A stretch of DNA of 64,000 nt, from NCBI GenBank assembly GCA_016869515.1, contig VGDZ01000002.1, positions 1 to 64,000 on the forward strand, written 5' to 3'. The DNA is from Alphaproteobacteria bacterium (GTDB taxonomy: Bacteria; Pseudomonadota; Alphaproteobacteria; VGDZ01). A program made the position numbers and the translations under genes. Shown one piece after another: positions 8,680-17,115 of the stretch; the first letter of the stretch is position 1, and each line of letters opens with the position of its first letter. Below the pieces are notes generated by a model, which did no database searches, had not been told where the DNA came from, and worked only from the letters and a program-made list of their open reading frames with translations.

Positions 8680-9479
8680 GTTCCGTCGTATTTTCCGGGC
8701 CGCTTGGCGAAGAACGCCTCCATCGCCTCGCGGTGGTCGGCGGTATGGTGCGCCAGAGCCTGATAGGCCGCCGACAGTTCCAAGATCGAATCCAGCCGCT
8801 GATGCATGCCCTCGCGCATCAGCCGCTTGGCCAGGCGGACCGCCTGGGGTGGGTTGACGGCAATGCGCCGCGCCAAGGCCTGGGCCTCGCCCAACAGCTT
8901 TTCGGGCGCGACCACGCGCGACACCAGCCCACAGCGCAAGGCCTCGGCGGCATCAATGGCATCGCCGGTGAACGCCATCTCGGCTGCTTTCGACAGACCG
9001 ACCGCGCGCGGCAACAGCCACGCACCGCCATCGCCCGGGATGATGCCCAACTTGACGAAGCTCTCGGCGAACACCGCCTTGTCCGAGGCGATGCGGATGT
9101 CGCACATGCAGGCCAAGTCGCAGCCGGCGCCGATCGCCGGCCCGTTGACCGCGGCGATGGTCGGCACTTCGAGATTCCACACCGCCAGCGGGATGGTCTG
9201 GATGCCGTATTTGTAGGTGTTGCGGATCGCGGCCGGTGCGCCGGCGGCGATGCCCATGCGCTCGCGCATGTGCTTGACGTTGCCGCCGGCGCAGAACGCC
9301 GGACCATTTCCGGTCAGCACCACCGCCCGCACCGCCTTGTCGCGCTCGATGCGCGCGCAGGCGGCGACGAAGGCCTCGAATTGGCTGGCATCGGACAGCG
9401 CGTTGCGCGTATCCGGGCTGTCCATGGTCAGGGTCAGGACCCCGTCCGCGGCCAATTCCCAACGCAAAAACTCGGCCAT
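8676..9479 (-). CDS. Enoyl-CoA hydratase/isomerase family protein
   Basis: The 267-residue crotonase-fold protein has the oxyanion-hole segments GPAFCAGGNVKHM (about 58-70) and AIGAGCDLACMCDIRIAS (about 104-121). The position of the first catalytic Glu of classical enoyl-CoA hydratase (Glu144 in the rat enzyme) is Phe here (AVFAESFVKLG). A Glu is kept at the second position (KAAEMAFTGD), and an Asp lies between them (IIPGDGG). An isomerase or another crotonase reaction is therefore as likely as hydration. It is divergent from an acyl-CoA dehydrogenase pair across 69 bp. Confidence 0.88.
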   Translation of the reverse strand: MAEFLRWELAADGVLTLTMDSPDTRNALSDASQFEAFVAACARIERDKAVRAVVLTGNGPAFCAGGNVKHMRERMGIAAGAPAAIRNTYKYGIQTIPLAVWNLEVPTIAAVNGPAIGAGCDLACMCDIRIASDKAVFAESFVKLGIIPGDGGAWLLPRAVGLSKAAEMAFTGDAIDAAEALRCGLVSRVVAPEKLLGEAQALARRIAVNPPQAVRLAKRLMREGMHQRLDSILELSAAYQALAHHTADHREAMEAFFAKRPGKYDGT

Positions 9480-9548
9480 GCTGACGCTCCTCGCAACGAT
9501 GGTGAAGCCGGCGGCGGCAGCTTATAGTCCCACCCGGGTGTCGTCACC

Positions 9549-10682
9549 ATGACCGCGTTTCGCTTTCCCGCTTGCACGCTTCCGCCCGAGGCCGAGGCCT
9601 TGCGCGCCGAAGTGCGCGCCTTCGCCTCGGCCGCGCTGCGCGACGTTCCCGAGGCCGTGCGGGCGCGCGGCTGGGCGGCCTTCGATGCGGATTTTTCGCG
9701 CCGCCTGGGCGAGCGCGGCTGGATCGGCATGACTTGGCCCAAGCGCTATGGCGGACGCGAGAAGTCGATGCTGGAACGCTATGTCGTGCTCGAGGAGCTG
9801 CTCGCGGCCGGCGCTCCGGTTTCGGCGCATTGGATCGCCGATCGCCAGTCCGGGCCGCTGATCCTGCGCTTTGGCAGCGAGGAGCAGCGCCGCTTTTTCC
9901 TGCCGCGCATCGCGTCCGGCCAGTGCTTCTTCTGCATCGGCATGAGCGAGCCCGATGTCGGCTCGGACCTGGCCAGCGTGCGCAGCCGCGCCCGCCCGGT
10001 CGATGGCGGCTGGCGCCTGAGCGGGTCCAAGATTTGGACTTCCAACGCGCACCAGGCGCATTACATGATCGCGTTGGTGCGGACTTCGGGCGAGCACGGC
10101 ATGCGCCATGCCGGCCTGTCGCAGGTGATCGTCGATCTCAAGGCGCCGGGCGTATCGGTACGGCCGATCAAGAACCTGGTCGGCGAGGCGCATTTCAATC
10201 AGGTGCATTTCGACGATGTCACGATCCCCGCCGACCGACTGGTCGGCGCTGAGGGTCAGGGCTGGGATCAGGTCGTGGCCGAACTGGCCTACGAACGCAG
10301 TGGACCCGAACGCTATCTTTCGGCCTTTCGGCTTTGCCTCGAACTGGCGCGCCGGGCCGAACGCCGGCCGGACGATGCGGCGCTGGCCGAAGCGGTCGGC
10401 CGCATGGTGGCAGAGTTGGCGACGCTGCGACGCATGTCGCTGTCGGTCGCGGGCCTGCTGCAGGCCGGGCAGAACCCCGCGCAGGAGGCGGCGCTGGTCA
10501 AGGAACTCGGCACGACCTTCGAACAGGCCATGCCGCGCATAGCCCATGCCCTGTCGGAGGACGAAGTGCCGCCGGCGACGGTCGAGGGCTATCTGACTTT
10601 GGCGGCGCCGTCTTTCTCCTTGCGTGGCGGCACGCGCGAAATCCTGCGCGGCATCATCGCCCGTGGCCTGGGGCTGCGATGA
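9549..10682 (+). CDS. Acyl-CoA dehydrogenase, catalytic-type subunit
   Basis: This FAD enzyme would oxidise an acyl-CoA to the 2,3-enoyl-CoA. The 377-residue protein has the ACAD signature CFFCIGMSEPDVGSDLAS (about 119-136), the middle domain GWRLSGSKIWTSNAH, and the C-terminal flavin-contact motif GGTREILRGIIARGLGL. Its stop overlaps the start of a second, smaller ACAD by 4 bp. Paired ACAD genes of this kind often make heteromeric enzymes for bulky or branched substrates, for example in steroid or terpenoid catabolism. The pairing is visible; the heteromer is an inference. Confidence 0.92.
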   Translation: MTAFRFPACTLPPEAEALRAEVRAFASAALRDVPEAVRARGWAAFDADFSRRLGERGWIGMTWPKRYGGREKSMLERYVVLEELLAAGAPVSAHWIADRQSGPLILRFGSEEQRRFFLPRIASGQCFFCIGMSEPDVGSDLASVRSRARPVDGGWRLSGSKIWTSNAHQAHYMIALVRTSGEHGMRHAGLSQVIVDLKAPGVSVRPIKNLVGEAHFNQVHFDDVTIPADRLVGAEGQGWDQVVAELAYERSGPERYLSAFRLCLELARRAERRPDDAALAEAVGRMVAELATLRRMSLSVAGLLQAGQNPAQEAALVKELGTTFEQAMPRIAHALSEDEVPPATVEGYLTLAAPSFSLRGGTREILRGIIARGLGLR

Positions 10683-11665
10683 GCCTCGAACTTCTGCATG
10701 CGGCATTGCGGCGTTTTACCGTCGAGCACGCCACGCCGGCGGTGCGGGACGGTGCCGAGGCCGGCGCGTTCCCGGCCGCGCTGTGGCAGGCGGCCGAGGA
10801 TGCGGGCTTCACCCGACCCTTTGCCTCGGGCGGGTGGGCAGAGGCCGGGGCCATCGTTCAGGCCGCCGGCCGCGATGCGCTGCCGGTGCCAATGGCGGAA
10901 TCGATTGCCGCGTCTTGGTTGCTGGAACAGGTCGGCATCGAGCCGCCGCCGGGACTCCTTACCCTCGGAGAGGGCGAAATCGAACTCGCCCGCAGCGAAG
11001 TCACGGGCAATCTCTGGCGCGTCCCCTGGGGCGGCGATGCGAGCCATGTCGTGGCCGAGGCGGCAGGCGAATTGGTGCTGATCCCCTGCCCCAATCTGCC
11101 CATGGTGTTCGAGTCCAATCTTGCCGGCGAGCCGCGCGTGAGCCTGGTCTTGGATCGCAGGCCCTGCACGCTCGGAACCGACCGCATCGCACCTGGGACG
11201 GTGCGACGGCTGGGCGCGGCCATGCGCGCGCTGCAGATGGCGGGGGCGATGAGCGCCGCGCTCGAGCTGGCGGTCGAATACGCCAATACACGCGTCCAGT
11301 TCGGCAAACCGATCGCCAAGTTCCAGGCCATTCAGCAGAACCTGGCGGCGATGGCGGTCGAGGTCGCGGCGGCATCGGCCGCGGCCGAAGGGGCGCTTTC
11401 GGCGATCGGCGAAACCGGATTCGAATTCTGGGCGGCGGCGGCAAAGTCCCGCTGTGGCGATGCCGCCGGCCAGGCCGCGGCCCAGGCGCATGCCGTTTTC
11501 GGCGCCATTGGCTTTACCCATGAGCACGCCCTGCACCGCCTGACCCGCCGGCTTTGGTCCTGGCGGGCCGAGTTCGGGTCGGAGCGCTATTGGAATCGCG
11601 AACTAGGCCGGGCCGCGCTGGCCCGCGGCGCCGACAACCTGTGGCCCGATCTGACGCTGCGGTAA
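10679..11665 (+). CDS. Acyl-CoA dehydrogenase-like partner subunit
   Basis: This 328-residue ACAD homologue starts inside the upstream stop codon (ATGA). It keeps the C-terminal helical domain well (ALELAVEYANTRVQFGKPIAKFQAIQQNLAAMAVE, quoted in part: YANTRVQFGKPIAKFQ at about 201-216) and a final segment HALHRLTRRLW. The N-terminal and middle domains are short and degenerate, and I do not see the usual FAD/substrate signature. This fits the non-catalytic or complementing partner of an alpha2-beta2 ACAD with its neighbour. It could instead act alone on an unusual substrate. Confidence 0.85.
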   Translation: MSLELLHAALRRFTVEHATPAVRDGAEAGAFPAALWQAAEDAGFTRPFASGGWAEAGAIVQAAGRDALPVPMAESIAASWLLEQVGIEPPPGLLTLGEGEIELARSEVTGNLWRVPWGGDASHVVAEAAGELVLIPCPNLPMVFESNLAGEPRVSLVLDRRPCTLGTDRIAPGTVRRLGAAMRALQMAGAMSAALELAVEYANTRVQFGKPIAKFQAIQQNLAAMAVEVAAASAAAEGALSAIGETGFEFWAAAAKSRCGDAAGQAAAQAHAVFGAIGFTHEHALHRLTRRLWSWRAEFGSERYWNRELGRAALARGADNLWPDLTLR

Positions 11666-11671
11666 CGGCGC

Positions 11672-13090
11672 TCAGGCCACCAGCTTTTCGACGTCCTCGG
11701 CACGCTTGATGCCCTTGGCCTGCGCCTCGATCCAGGCGCGCATTTTGCCTGGATTTAGCAGTCCATGCGGGTCGGTCTCGTATTTCAGCCGCAATTGACC
11801 CAGATCCGCCGCCTTCTTGCCGCCATCCTCGAGGATGTAGGTGTGCGGATCGGCGATACGGCAGCCCATCCCCTCATGGTAGCGGATGATCTCGTAAAGC
11901 CGCTCCTTGGTGGTGTAACGCACCATCTGCAGGGCAGAGTTGGTGACCTTGCCGCCGGTGCGGACGAATTCGCCATGGATCATGACTTCGTCGCCGAACT
12001 TCTCCTTCATGTGGAGCATGAGCTCGATGTTGCGGCCGGCCGGAAACAGGGTTTGCAGATAGGTGATCGACTTGTCGACCTTGAGGCCCTGCAGCGTGGT
12101 GTGGTTCCAGGTGTATTCGTAGAGCGGTATCGTGCCGCCGGTCTCGACGCATTCGCGCTCGAGCGTGATCTCGCCCTTGAAACTCGCCACCAGGTCCTTG
12201 AACGCGGCCATGCAGGAACGGTTGACCATCACGATCGCGACCGGCTGGTTGTCCGGGCAGTATTGGCGGATCGGCTTGAAATAGGTCGTGATCGGCCAAT
12301 CGACGAAGGCGCATTCCTTCTTGACGATGGCGTCGTGCTCGGCGAAGGCCTGGCAGAAGTTCATCGCCGTGGCGGCGTCGCCGAACGCCACCAGTGCCTC
12401 GATCCAGGGCCGCGCCGGCGCCATCGGCAATTCCAGTTCGACGATGATGCCGTTGACGCCATAGGCGTGGTTGGCCCATTGCACGTCGTCGCCGCGCAGC
12501 TCGATGAAGCGCGGTTCGGCCTCGAACGTCACCAGCTTGAGGCCATGGATATTGCCGCGATCGCGCAGCACGCCCCAGCCGATTGATCCCACCCCGCCCG
12601 AACCGCCGGCGATGAAGCCGCCGACCGTGGCGGTACGCTTGGTCGAGGGGTGCATGCGGTATTCCCAGCCCTGCTTCTGGGTTTCGAGATCGCTCTCGGT
12701 CATCTTCTTGCCGCACTCGACCCGCACCACGCCGTCCTTCAGCCACAGCACGCGATCCAACCGCGTGGTGTCGAGGATGATGCCGCCCTCCAGCGGAACC
12801 GCCTGACCGTAATTGCCGGTGCCGCCGCCGCGCGCCGTGACCGGAACCTTGTGGCGCACGCAGGCCTTGGCAATGCGTATGACGTCGTCGATCGAGCGCG
12901 GGACGACCAGCAGATCGGCAAATTTGCGGTCGAGTTGGGGCTTCAGGATCGGACTGTACCAATAGAAGTCGCGGCTCTTCTGCTTGACCAGCGCCGGCTC
13001 GGACTGCACCGGAACGTCGCCGAGATCGGACAAAAAGGCGTCGCGGTCCCAGCGGCGCGGTTCGGCGGCGGCTTCGGGTTGGGCGCTCAT
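11672..13090 (-). CDS. FAD-linked oxidase (PCMH-type)
   Basis: The 472-residue protein belongs to the FAD-binding PCMH/VAO family (GlcD-like). The FAD-binding signature is PVTARGGGTGNYGQAVPLEG at 83-102, and a second flavin contact region GGFIAGGSGGVGSIGWG lies at about 155-171. I see no N-terminal signal. It is the last gene of a six-gene operon and overlaps the amidohydrolase stop by 4 bp. The operon context suggests oxidation of the imported and deaminated compound, but the substrate is unknown. Confidence 0.88.
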   Translation of the reverse strand: MSAQPEAAAEPRRWDRDAFLSDLGDVPVQSEPALVKQKSRDFYWYSPILKPQLDRKFADLLVVPRSIDDVIRIAKACVRHKVPVTARGGGTGNYGQAVPLEGGIILDTTRLDRVLWLKDGVVRVECGKKMTESDLETQKQGWEYRMHPSTKRTATVGGFIAGGSGGVGSIGWGVLRDRGNIHGLKLVTFEAEPRFIELRGDDVQWANHAYGVNGIIVELELPMAPARPWIEALVAFGDAATAMNFCQAFAEHDAIVKKECAFVDWPITTYFKPIRQYCPDNQPVAIVMVNRSCMAAFKDLVASFKGEITLERECVETGGTIPLYEYTWNHTTLQGLKVDKSITYLQTLFPAGRNIELMLHMKEKFGDEVMIHGEFVRTGGKVTNSALQMVRYTTKERLYEIIRYHEGMGCRIADPHTYILEDGGKKAADLGQLRLKYETDPHGLLNPGKMRAWIEAQAKGIKRAEDVEKLVA

Positions 13091-14433
13091 GGCGGGGTTC
13101 TCCCAAACAGATCGTCGAGTTCGCGGTAGTCGGGCGGCACGGCGTCGATCGCCCGGCCGCGATGCAGCACCACACGCTCGGCCTGACGGCGGCTGAGCAG
13201 TTCACTGTAGGCGCGGCCGCGGAACAGCACCAGATCGGCCGGCAAGCCTGCGGCGATACGTCCCGCCTGCGGCAGACCCATCAGATCGGCCGGGATGCGC
13301 GTCACCGCCGCCGGCCATTCGCCGATCGGATGGTCGAGCTGGCCGATGCGCACGGCTTGCTGGAACACCTCGAGCATGTCGAGGTCGCCATAGGCGTAGA
13401 ACGGATCGCGGGTGTTGTCGGAGGCCAGCGCGAGCGGAATCCCGGCACGCTTGAGTTCGTGCAAGGCGGTCGTGCCGCGCCGGCGCGGGGTGCGCCCGGC
13501 GGGGCCGCGATCCTGCAGATACATATTGCACATCGGCAGGCTGACAACGGCCAGGTTGGCGTCGCGCGCCAAGCCCAGCACGCGATCCAGCACAGGCTCG
13601 GGCTGCACCGACAGCACGCAGCAATGTCCGCACACCACCGGGCCTGAGATTTTCTCGCGCATGACGGCGCGCGCCACCGGCTCGATAGTCAAAATCGAGG
13701 GGTCCAACGTCTCGTCGACATGGAAGTCGAGGCCGAGGCCGCGATCGCGCGCCACTGCCGCGGCGCGATCGATCAACGGCACCGGGTTACCGGTGACCGA
13801 AAAATGCGTCGCGCCTCCCAGCATGCCGCCGGCATCGGCCACGGCATCGGCCAGGCGCTCGATATAGGCGTGCTCGGCATAGGTATCGACCGGCATCAGC
13901 GCCACGCCCTGAAGCTCGATCCGCCCGGCCCATTCGCGCTTCATCGCCTTGAACACCGCCCAATTCGACAACCCCCGCGGCGGCGCCGAATCGAGATGAG
14001 TGCGGATGGCGCGCGTGCCGTGCGCCAAAGCGCAGCGCAACGCGAAATCCATCCGCCGCCGCACGTCCGCCTCTTCCCAGTTGGCGTCGCGATCGGCGCG
14101 CACCGTATTGAGGGCGCCCATGAAGCTGCCGTCGGGATTGGCGGCTCGCGGCCAGATATGCCCCTTGTCGAGATGGGTGTGCATGTCGACGAAACACGGC
14201 CAGACTTGCCCGCCATCGAGATCGATCGCCGGCCCCAGCGCCGGATCGCTCGACCCGGCCGGGTAAAGGCCGGCGACATGGCCGTCGGCGATCGCCAAGT
14301 CGAGATGCAGCAGATCGTCGCGGTCGCGTCGCGCCGTGTCCGGCGCGCCGTCGACCAGCACGGCCGGCACTCGCGTCCGCACCAAGCGATAGCGCCCCGC
14401 GTCGGGCGGACGCATCGCCCCCGCCCCGGCCAT
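13087..14433 (-). CDS. Cytosine deaminase-like amidohydrolase
   Basis: This 448-residue TIM-barrel amidohydrolase has the CodA-type metal and catalytic motifs: HTHLDKG (from His85), FHVDETLD, CGHCCVLS and ASDNTRDPF. These match the HxHLDK, HxDE, GH and SD motifs of bacterial cytosine deaminase. A related ring or amide hydrolysis is possible. I chose the ATG at 14433, which overlaps the permease stop (ATGA); MRPPD six codons later is an alternative. Position behind an ABC importer with NMT1-like receptors points to a pyrimidine, purine or similar N-heterocycle. Confidence 0.88.
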   Translation of the reverse strand: MAGAGAMRPPDAGRYRLVRTRVPAVLVDGAPDTARRDRDDLLHLDLAIADGHVAGLYPAGSSDPALGPAIDLDGGQVWPCFVDMHTHLDKGHIWPRAANPDGSFMGALNTVRADRDANWEEADVRRRMDFALRCALAHGTRAIRTHLDSAPPRGLSNWAVFKAMKREWAGRIELQGVALMPVDTYAEHAYIERLADAVADAGGMLGGATHFSVTGNPVPLIDRAAAVARDRGLGLDFHVDETLDPSILTIEPVARAVMREKISGPVVCGHCCVLSVQPEPVLDRVLGLARDANLAVVSLPMCNMYLQDRGPAGRTPRRRGTTALHELKRAGIPLALASDNTRDPFYAYGDLDMLEVFQQAVRIGQLDHPIGEWPAAVTRIPADLMGLPQAGRIAAGLPADLVLFRGRAYSELLSRRQAERVVLHRGRAIDAVPPDYRELDDLFGRTPP

Positions 14434-15290
14434 CAGTTCTCGCGCTTGACCGCGCTCTCGTGCCACTTGCGCAGGACGAAGTGCTGGAGCGCGGTGAAGA
14501 TCATGAAAATGCAGATGCCGGTGAGCGAGATCAAGATCAACGCCGCGAACATGCGCGGAATGTTGAGCCGGTAACCGGCCTCGAGGATGCGATAGGCCAG
14601 GCCAGACCCGGCGCCGGCAGTACCGGCGGCGAACTCGGCCACCACCGCGCCGATCAGCGACAAGCCGCCGGCGATGCGCAGGCCGCCGAGAAAGAACGGC
14701 ATCGCCGCCGGTAGGCGCAGAAGAAAGAGCTCCTGGGTGCGGGTGGCGCCGTAGAGCTGAAACAGATTGCGCAGATTGTGATCGGCCGAATTGAGTCCGA
14801 GCGTGGTGTTGCTGAGAATCGGGAAGAAGGCGACGATCCAGGCGCAGATCAAAAGCGCCAGCCGCATGTCGTCGACATAGATCAGGATCAAGGGCGCGAT
14901 GGCGACGATCGGCGTCACCTGCAAGATGACGGCATAGGGGAAAAAGCTCAGCTCGACCCATTTCGACAGCGAGAACATCACCGCCAGCGTCACCCCGCCG
15001 AGTACAGCCACGGTCAGCGCCGCGCCCATGATCTGCAGGGTGATCACCAGCGAGGGATAGAGCGTGCCCCAATCCTTGATCAGGGTCTCGCCCACCAAGA
15101 GCGGACCGGGCAGGATGTAATAGGGAATGTTGTTGATTCGCACCACCGCGTCCCAAGCGATCAGCGTGACGATGCCGATGGCAAGCGGCATTAGGATCTT
15201 GGGAATCGCCGAGCGCGGGATGCCCAGCACCTTGGGCTCCTGAACGAACACCGGTGCGGTGTCGTCGCGATCGCGTGTGCCAGCGCTCAT
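14433..15290 (-). CDS. ABC transporter permease (SsuC/ThiX type)
   Basis: This integral membrane subunit of a nitrate/sulfonate/pyrimidine-type importer has 285 residues. Six or so hydrophobic helices are visible, with the BPD-transporter loop at about 190-225 (LFQLYGATRTQELFLLRLPA), which docks the ATPase. ATG 15290 (MSAGTRDRDD) overlaps the ATPase stop by 4 bp and gives a normal length; the upstream extension is out of phase with the ATPase gene and unlikely. It works with the ATPase and the two receptors upstream. Confidence 0.9.
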   Translation of the reverse strand: MSAGTRDRDDTAPVFVQEPKVLGIPRSAIPKILMPLAIGIVTLIAWDAVVRINNIPYYILPGPLLVGETLIKDWGTLYPSLVITLQIMGAALTVAVLGGVTLAVMFSLSKWVELSFFPYAVILQVTPIVAIAPLILIYVDDMRLALLICAWIVAFFPILSNTTLGLNSADHNLRNLFQLYGATRTQELFLLRLPAAMPFFLGGLRIAGGLSLIGAVVAEFAAGTAGAGSGLAYRILEAGYRLNIPRMFAALILISLTGICIFMIFTALQHFVLRKWHESAVKREN

Positions 15291-16090
15291 TGGGCCATGG
15301 CCTTGCGCAAGGACTCCGAGGTGACGCGGCACAGTTCGGCATAGCGCGCCGAGGTGCGGAAGCTCTCGTCGCGCGGATAGGGCGCGTCGATGGCCAGTTC
15401 GCTGAACACCCGTCCCGGCCGCGCTGCCATGACGACGATGCGGTTCGAGAGATAGACCGACTCGAACACGCTGTGGGTGACGAAGATCACGGTCCATTTC
15501 TGGCTTTGCCACAGCTCGAGCAGGTCGTTGTTGAGCTTGAAGCGCGTGATCTCGTCGAGCGCGGCGAATGGCTCGTCCATCAGCAGGATCTTGGGTCGGG
15601 TGACCAACGCGCGGGCGATCGACACCCGCATTTTCATGCCGCCCGACAGCTCGCGCGGATAAGCCCCCTCGAAGCCGTCGAGATGGACCAGGCGGATGGC
15701 CTCACGCGCGCGTTCGATGCGCTCGGTCTTGGCCACGCCCGCCAACCGCAAGGGCAGGACGACATTGTCCAGCACCGTCGCCCACGGCATCAGCGTCGGC
15801 TCCTGGAAGACGAACGACAAATCGCGCTGCGGCTCGCCGGTGGCATCGGTGCCGGCGCGCGGCCAGTCGATGCTGCCCGAAGAGACCTCGCCCAGGCCCG
15901 AGATCAGCCGCAGCACAGTCGATTTGCCGCAGCCCGACGGCCCCAAAAGCGACAGGAATTCGTTGTCGCCGACCGCCAGGTCCATCGCCTTGAGCGCGAC
16001 CGTGCCGTTGGAAAATACCTTGTTGACGGCCGCGAGCCGAACCAACGGCGACAAAGCGGCGCGTGGCGCCGCGACCGGCAAGGCGGACAT
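15287..16090 (-). CDS. ABC transporter ATP-binding protein (SsuB/ThiZ type)
   Basis: This 267-residue ATPase powers the importer. Walker [14 protein letters not shown] lies at about 51-63. The Q-loop is in FVFQEPTLMPW, the ABC signature is LSGGMKMRVSIARAL, Walker B is ILLMDEPFAALDE, and the H-loop is FVTHSVFE. The arrangement and the taurine/nitrate/sulfonate-like sequence fit systems with NMT1/THI5-like receptors. It starts 30 bp after the upstream receptor gene and overlaps the permease by 4 bp. Confidence 0.93.
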   Translation of the reverse strand: MSALPVAAPRAALSPLVRLAAVNKVFSNGTVALKAMDLAVGDNEFLSLLGPSGCGKSTVLRLISGLGEVSSGSIDWPRAGTDATGEPQRDLSFVFQEPTLMPWATVLDNVVLPLRLAGVAKTERIERAREAIRLVHLDGFEGAYPRELSGGMKMRVSIARALVTRPKILLMDEPFAALDEITRFKLNNDLLELWQSQKWTVIFVTHSVFESVYLSNRIVVMAARPGRVFSELAIDAPYPRDESFRTSARYAELCRVTSESLRKAMAQ

Positions 16091-16120
16091 GGTTACGCGA
16101 ACTCGATCCCTGCCCGCCCG

Positions 16121-17104
16121 CTACATCCCGACCTTCTTGTTGACGAATTGCAGGCGCATCGCCTGCCGCCAGTCGAGATCGGCCGGAAACACTCCGGCAT
16201 CGGCCATCTTCTTGAAGAACGAGGACCAGCGCGCCTCGGTCATGGCGCCGATGCCCATGGTCTTGGCGTCGCCGGAATCGACGATGCCATAGCGCTTGAG
16301 GGCGTCGCGCGAGAACGCGATCTGGTCGTCGGTCATGTCGGGATTGTCCTGCTTGATCATGACATGGGCCTTGGCCGGATCGCCGTAGAGATAGCCGTAC
16401 CAGCCCTCGATCGTCGCGTTGACGAAACGCTGCACCGTGTCGGGCTTCTCGATCACCCACTTGGCCAGGCACTCGATGGTGGTGGCGTAGGTGTCCCAGC
16501 CGTATTCGTAGAACGGAATCACCACCGGCTCGAAGCCGCCAAGCTGCTTGATCTTGTACGGCTCGGAGGACATGTAGCTTTGCTGGACCATGGCCTTGTC
16601 GGCCAGGAACGGGGCCGGATTGAAAGTGTAGACCCGGATCTGGTCGTCGGTGTAGCCGAACGCCACCTTCATCCATGGCCAATAGGTCAGCCGCGCGCCT
16701 TGCGAGATCAGGATCGGCTTGCCCTTGAGCGCCTGCAGCGTGTCGTTGCCCTGGCCGGGATGGGCGATGAACACCTGCGGGTCGCGCTGGAAGATCGCCG
16801 CCACTACGTTCACCGGCACCTTGTTCTGGACGTAGTTGAAGGCGCCGTTGAGCGCCGAGCCCATGTTGAAGTCGATCTTGCCGGCGGCCAGCAACTGGCT
16901 GTGGTTGACCTGTGGCCCGCCCGGCCGGATGGTGACGTCGAGGCCGTACCTCTTGTAAATGCCCTCGGCCACGGCGTGATAGTAGCCGCCGTGTTCGGGC
17001 TGGGCCTTCCAATTGGTGCCGAAGACGACTTTCTCCTGGGCGGCGGCGGGCGCCGCCAAGACCAGAGCCAGCGCCAGCGCCGGCAGGGCTCGGCTGATCG
17101 CCAT
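16121..17104 (-). CDS. NMT1/THI5-like ABC substrate-binding protein, copy 1
   Basis: This 327-residue periplasmic receptor begins with a Sec signal peptide (MAISRALPALALALVLAAPAAA). The NMT1-like fold follows, with FGTNWKAQPEHGGYYHAVA near the mature N-terminus and VTIRPGGPQVNHSQLLAAGKI after it. It is the same length as its upstream neighbour and clearly paralogous; the two differ in loops such as PFYEYGWDTY versus HLLADNGYDTY. NMT1/THI5-type receptors bind pyrimidine precursors of thiamine, aromatic sulfonates, riboflavin and others, so the ligand is open. Confidence 0.88.
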   Translation of the reverse strand: MAISRALPALALALVLAAPAAAQEKVVFGTNWKAQPEHGGYYHAVAEGIYKRYGLDVTIRPGGPQVNHSQLLAAGKIDFNMGSALNGAFNYVQNKVPVNVVAAIFQRDPQVFIAHPGQGNDTLQALKGKPILISQGARLTYWPWMKVAFGYTDDQIRVYTFNPAPFLADKAMVQQSYMSSEPYKIKQLGGFEPVVIPFYEYGWDTYATTIECLAKWVIEKPDTVQRFVNATIEGWYGYLYGDPAKAHVMIKQDNPDMTDDQIAFSRDALKRYGIVDSGDAKTMGIGAMTEARWSSFFKKMADAGVFPADLDWRQAMRLQFVNKKVGM

Positions 17105-17115
17105 GGCGCCGTCCC

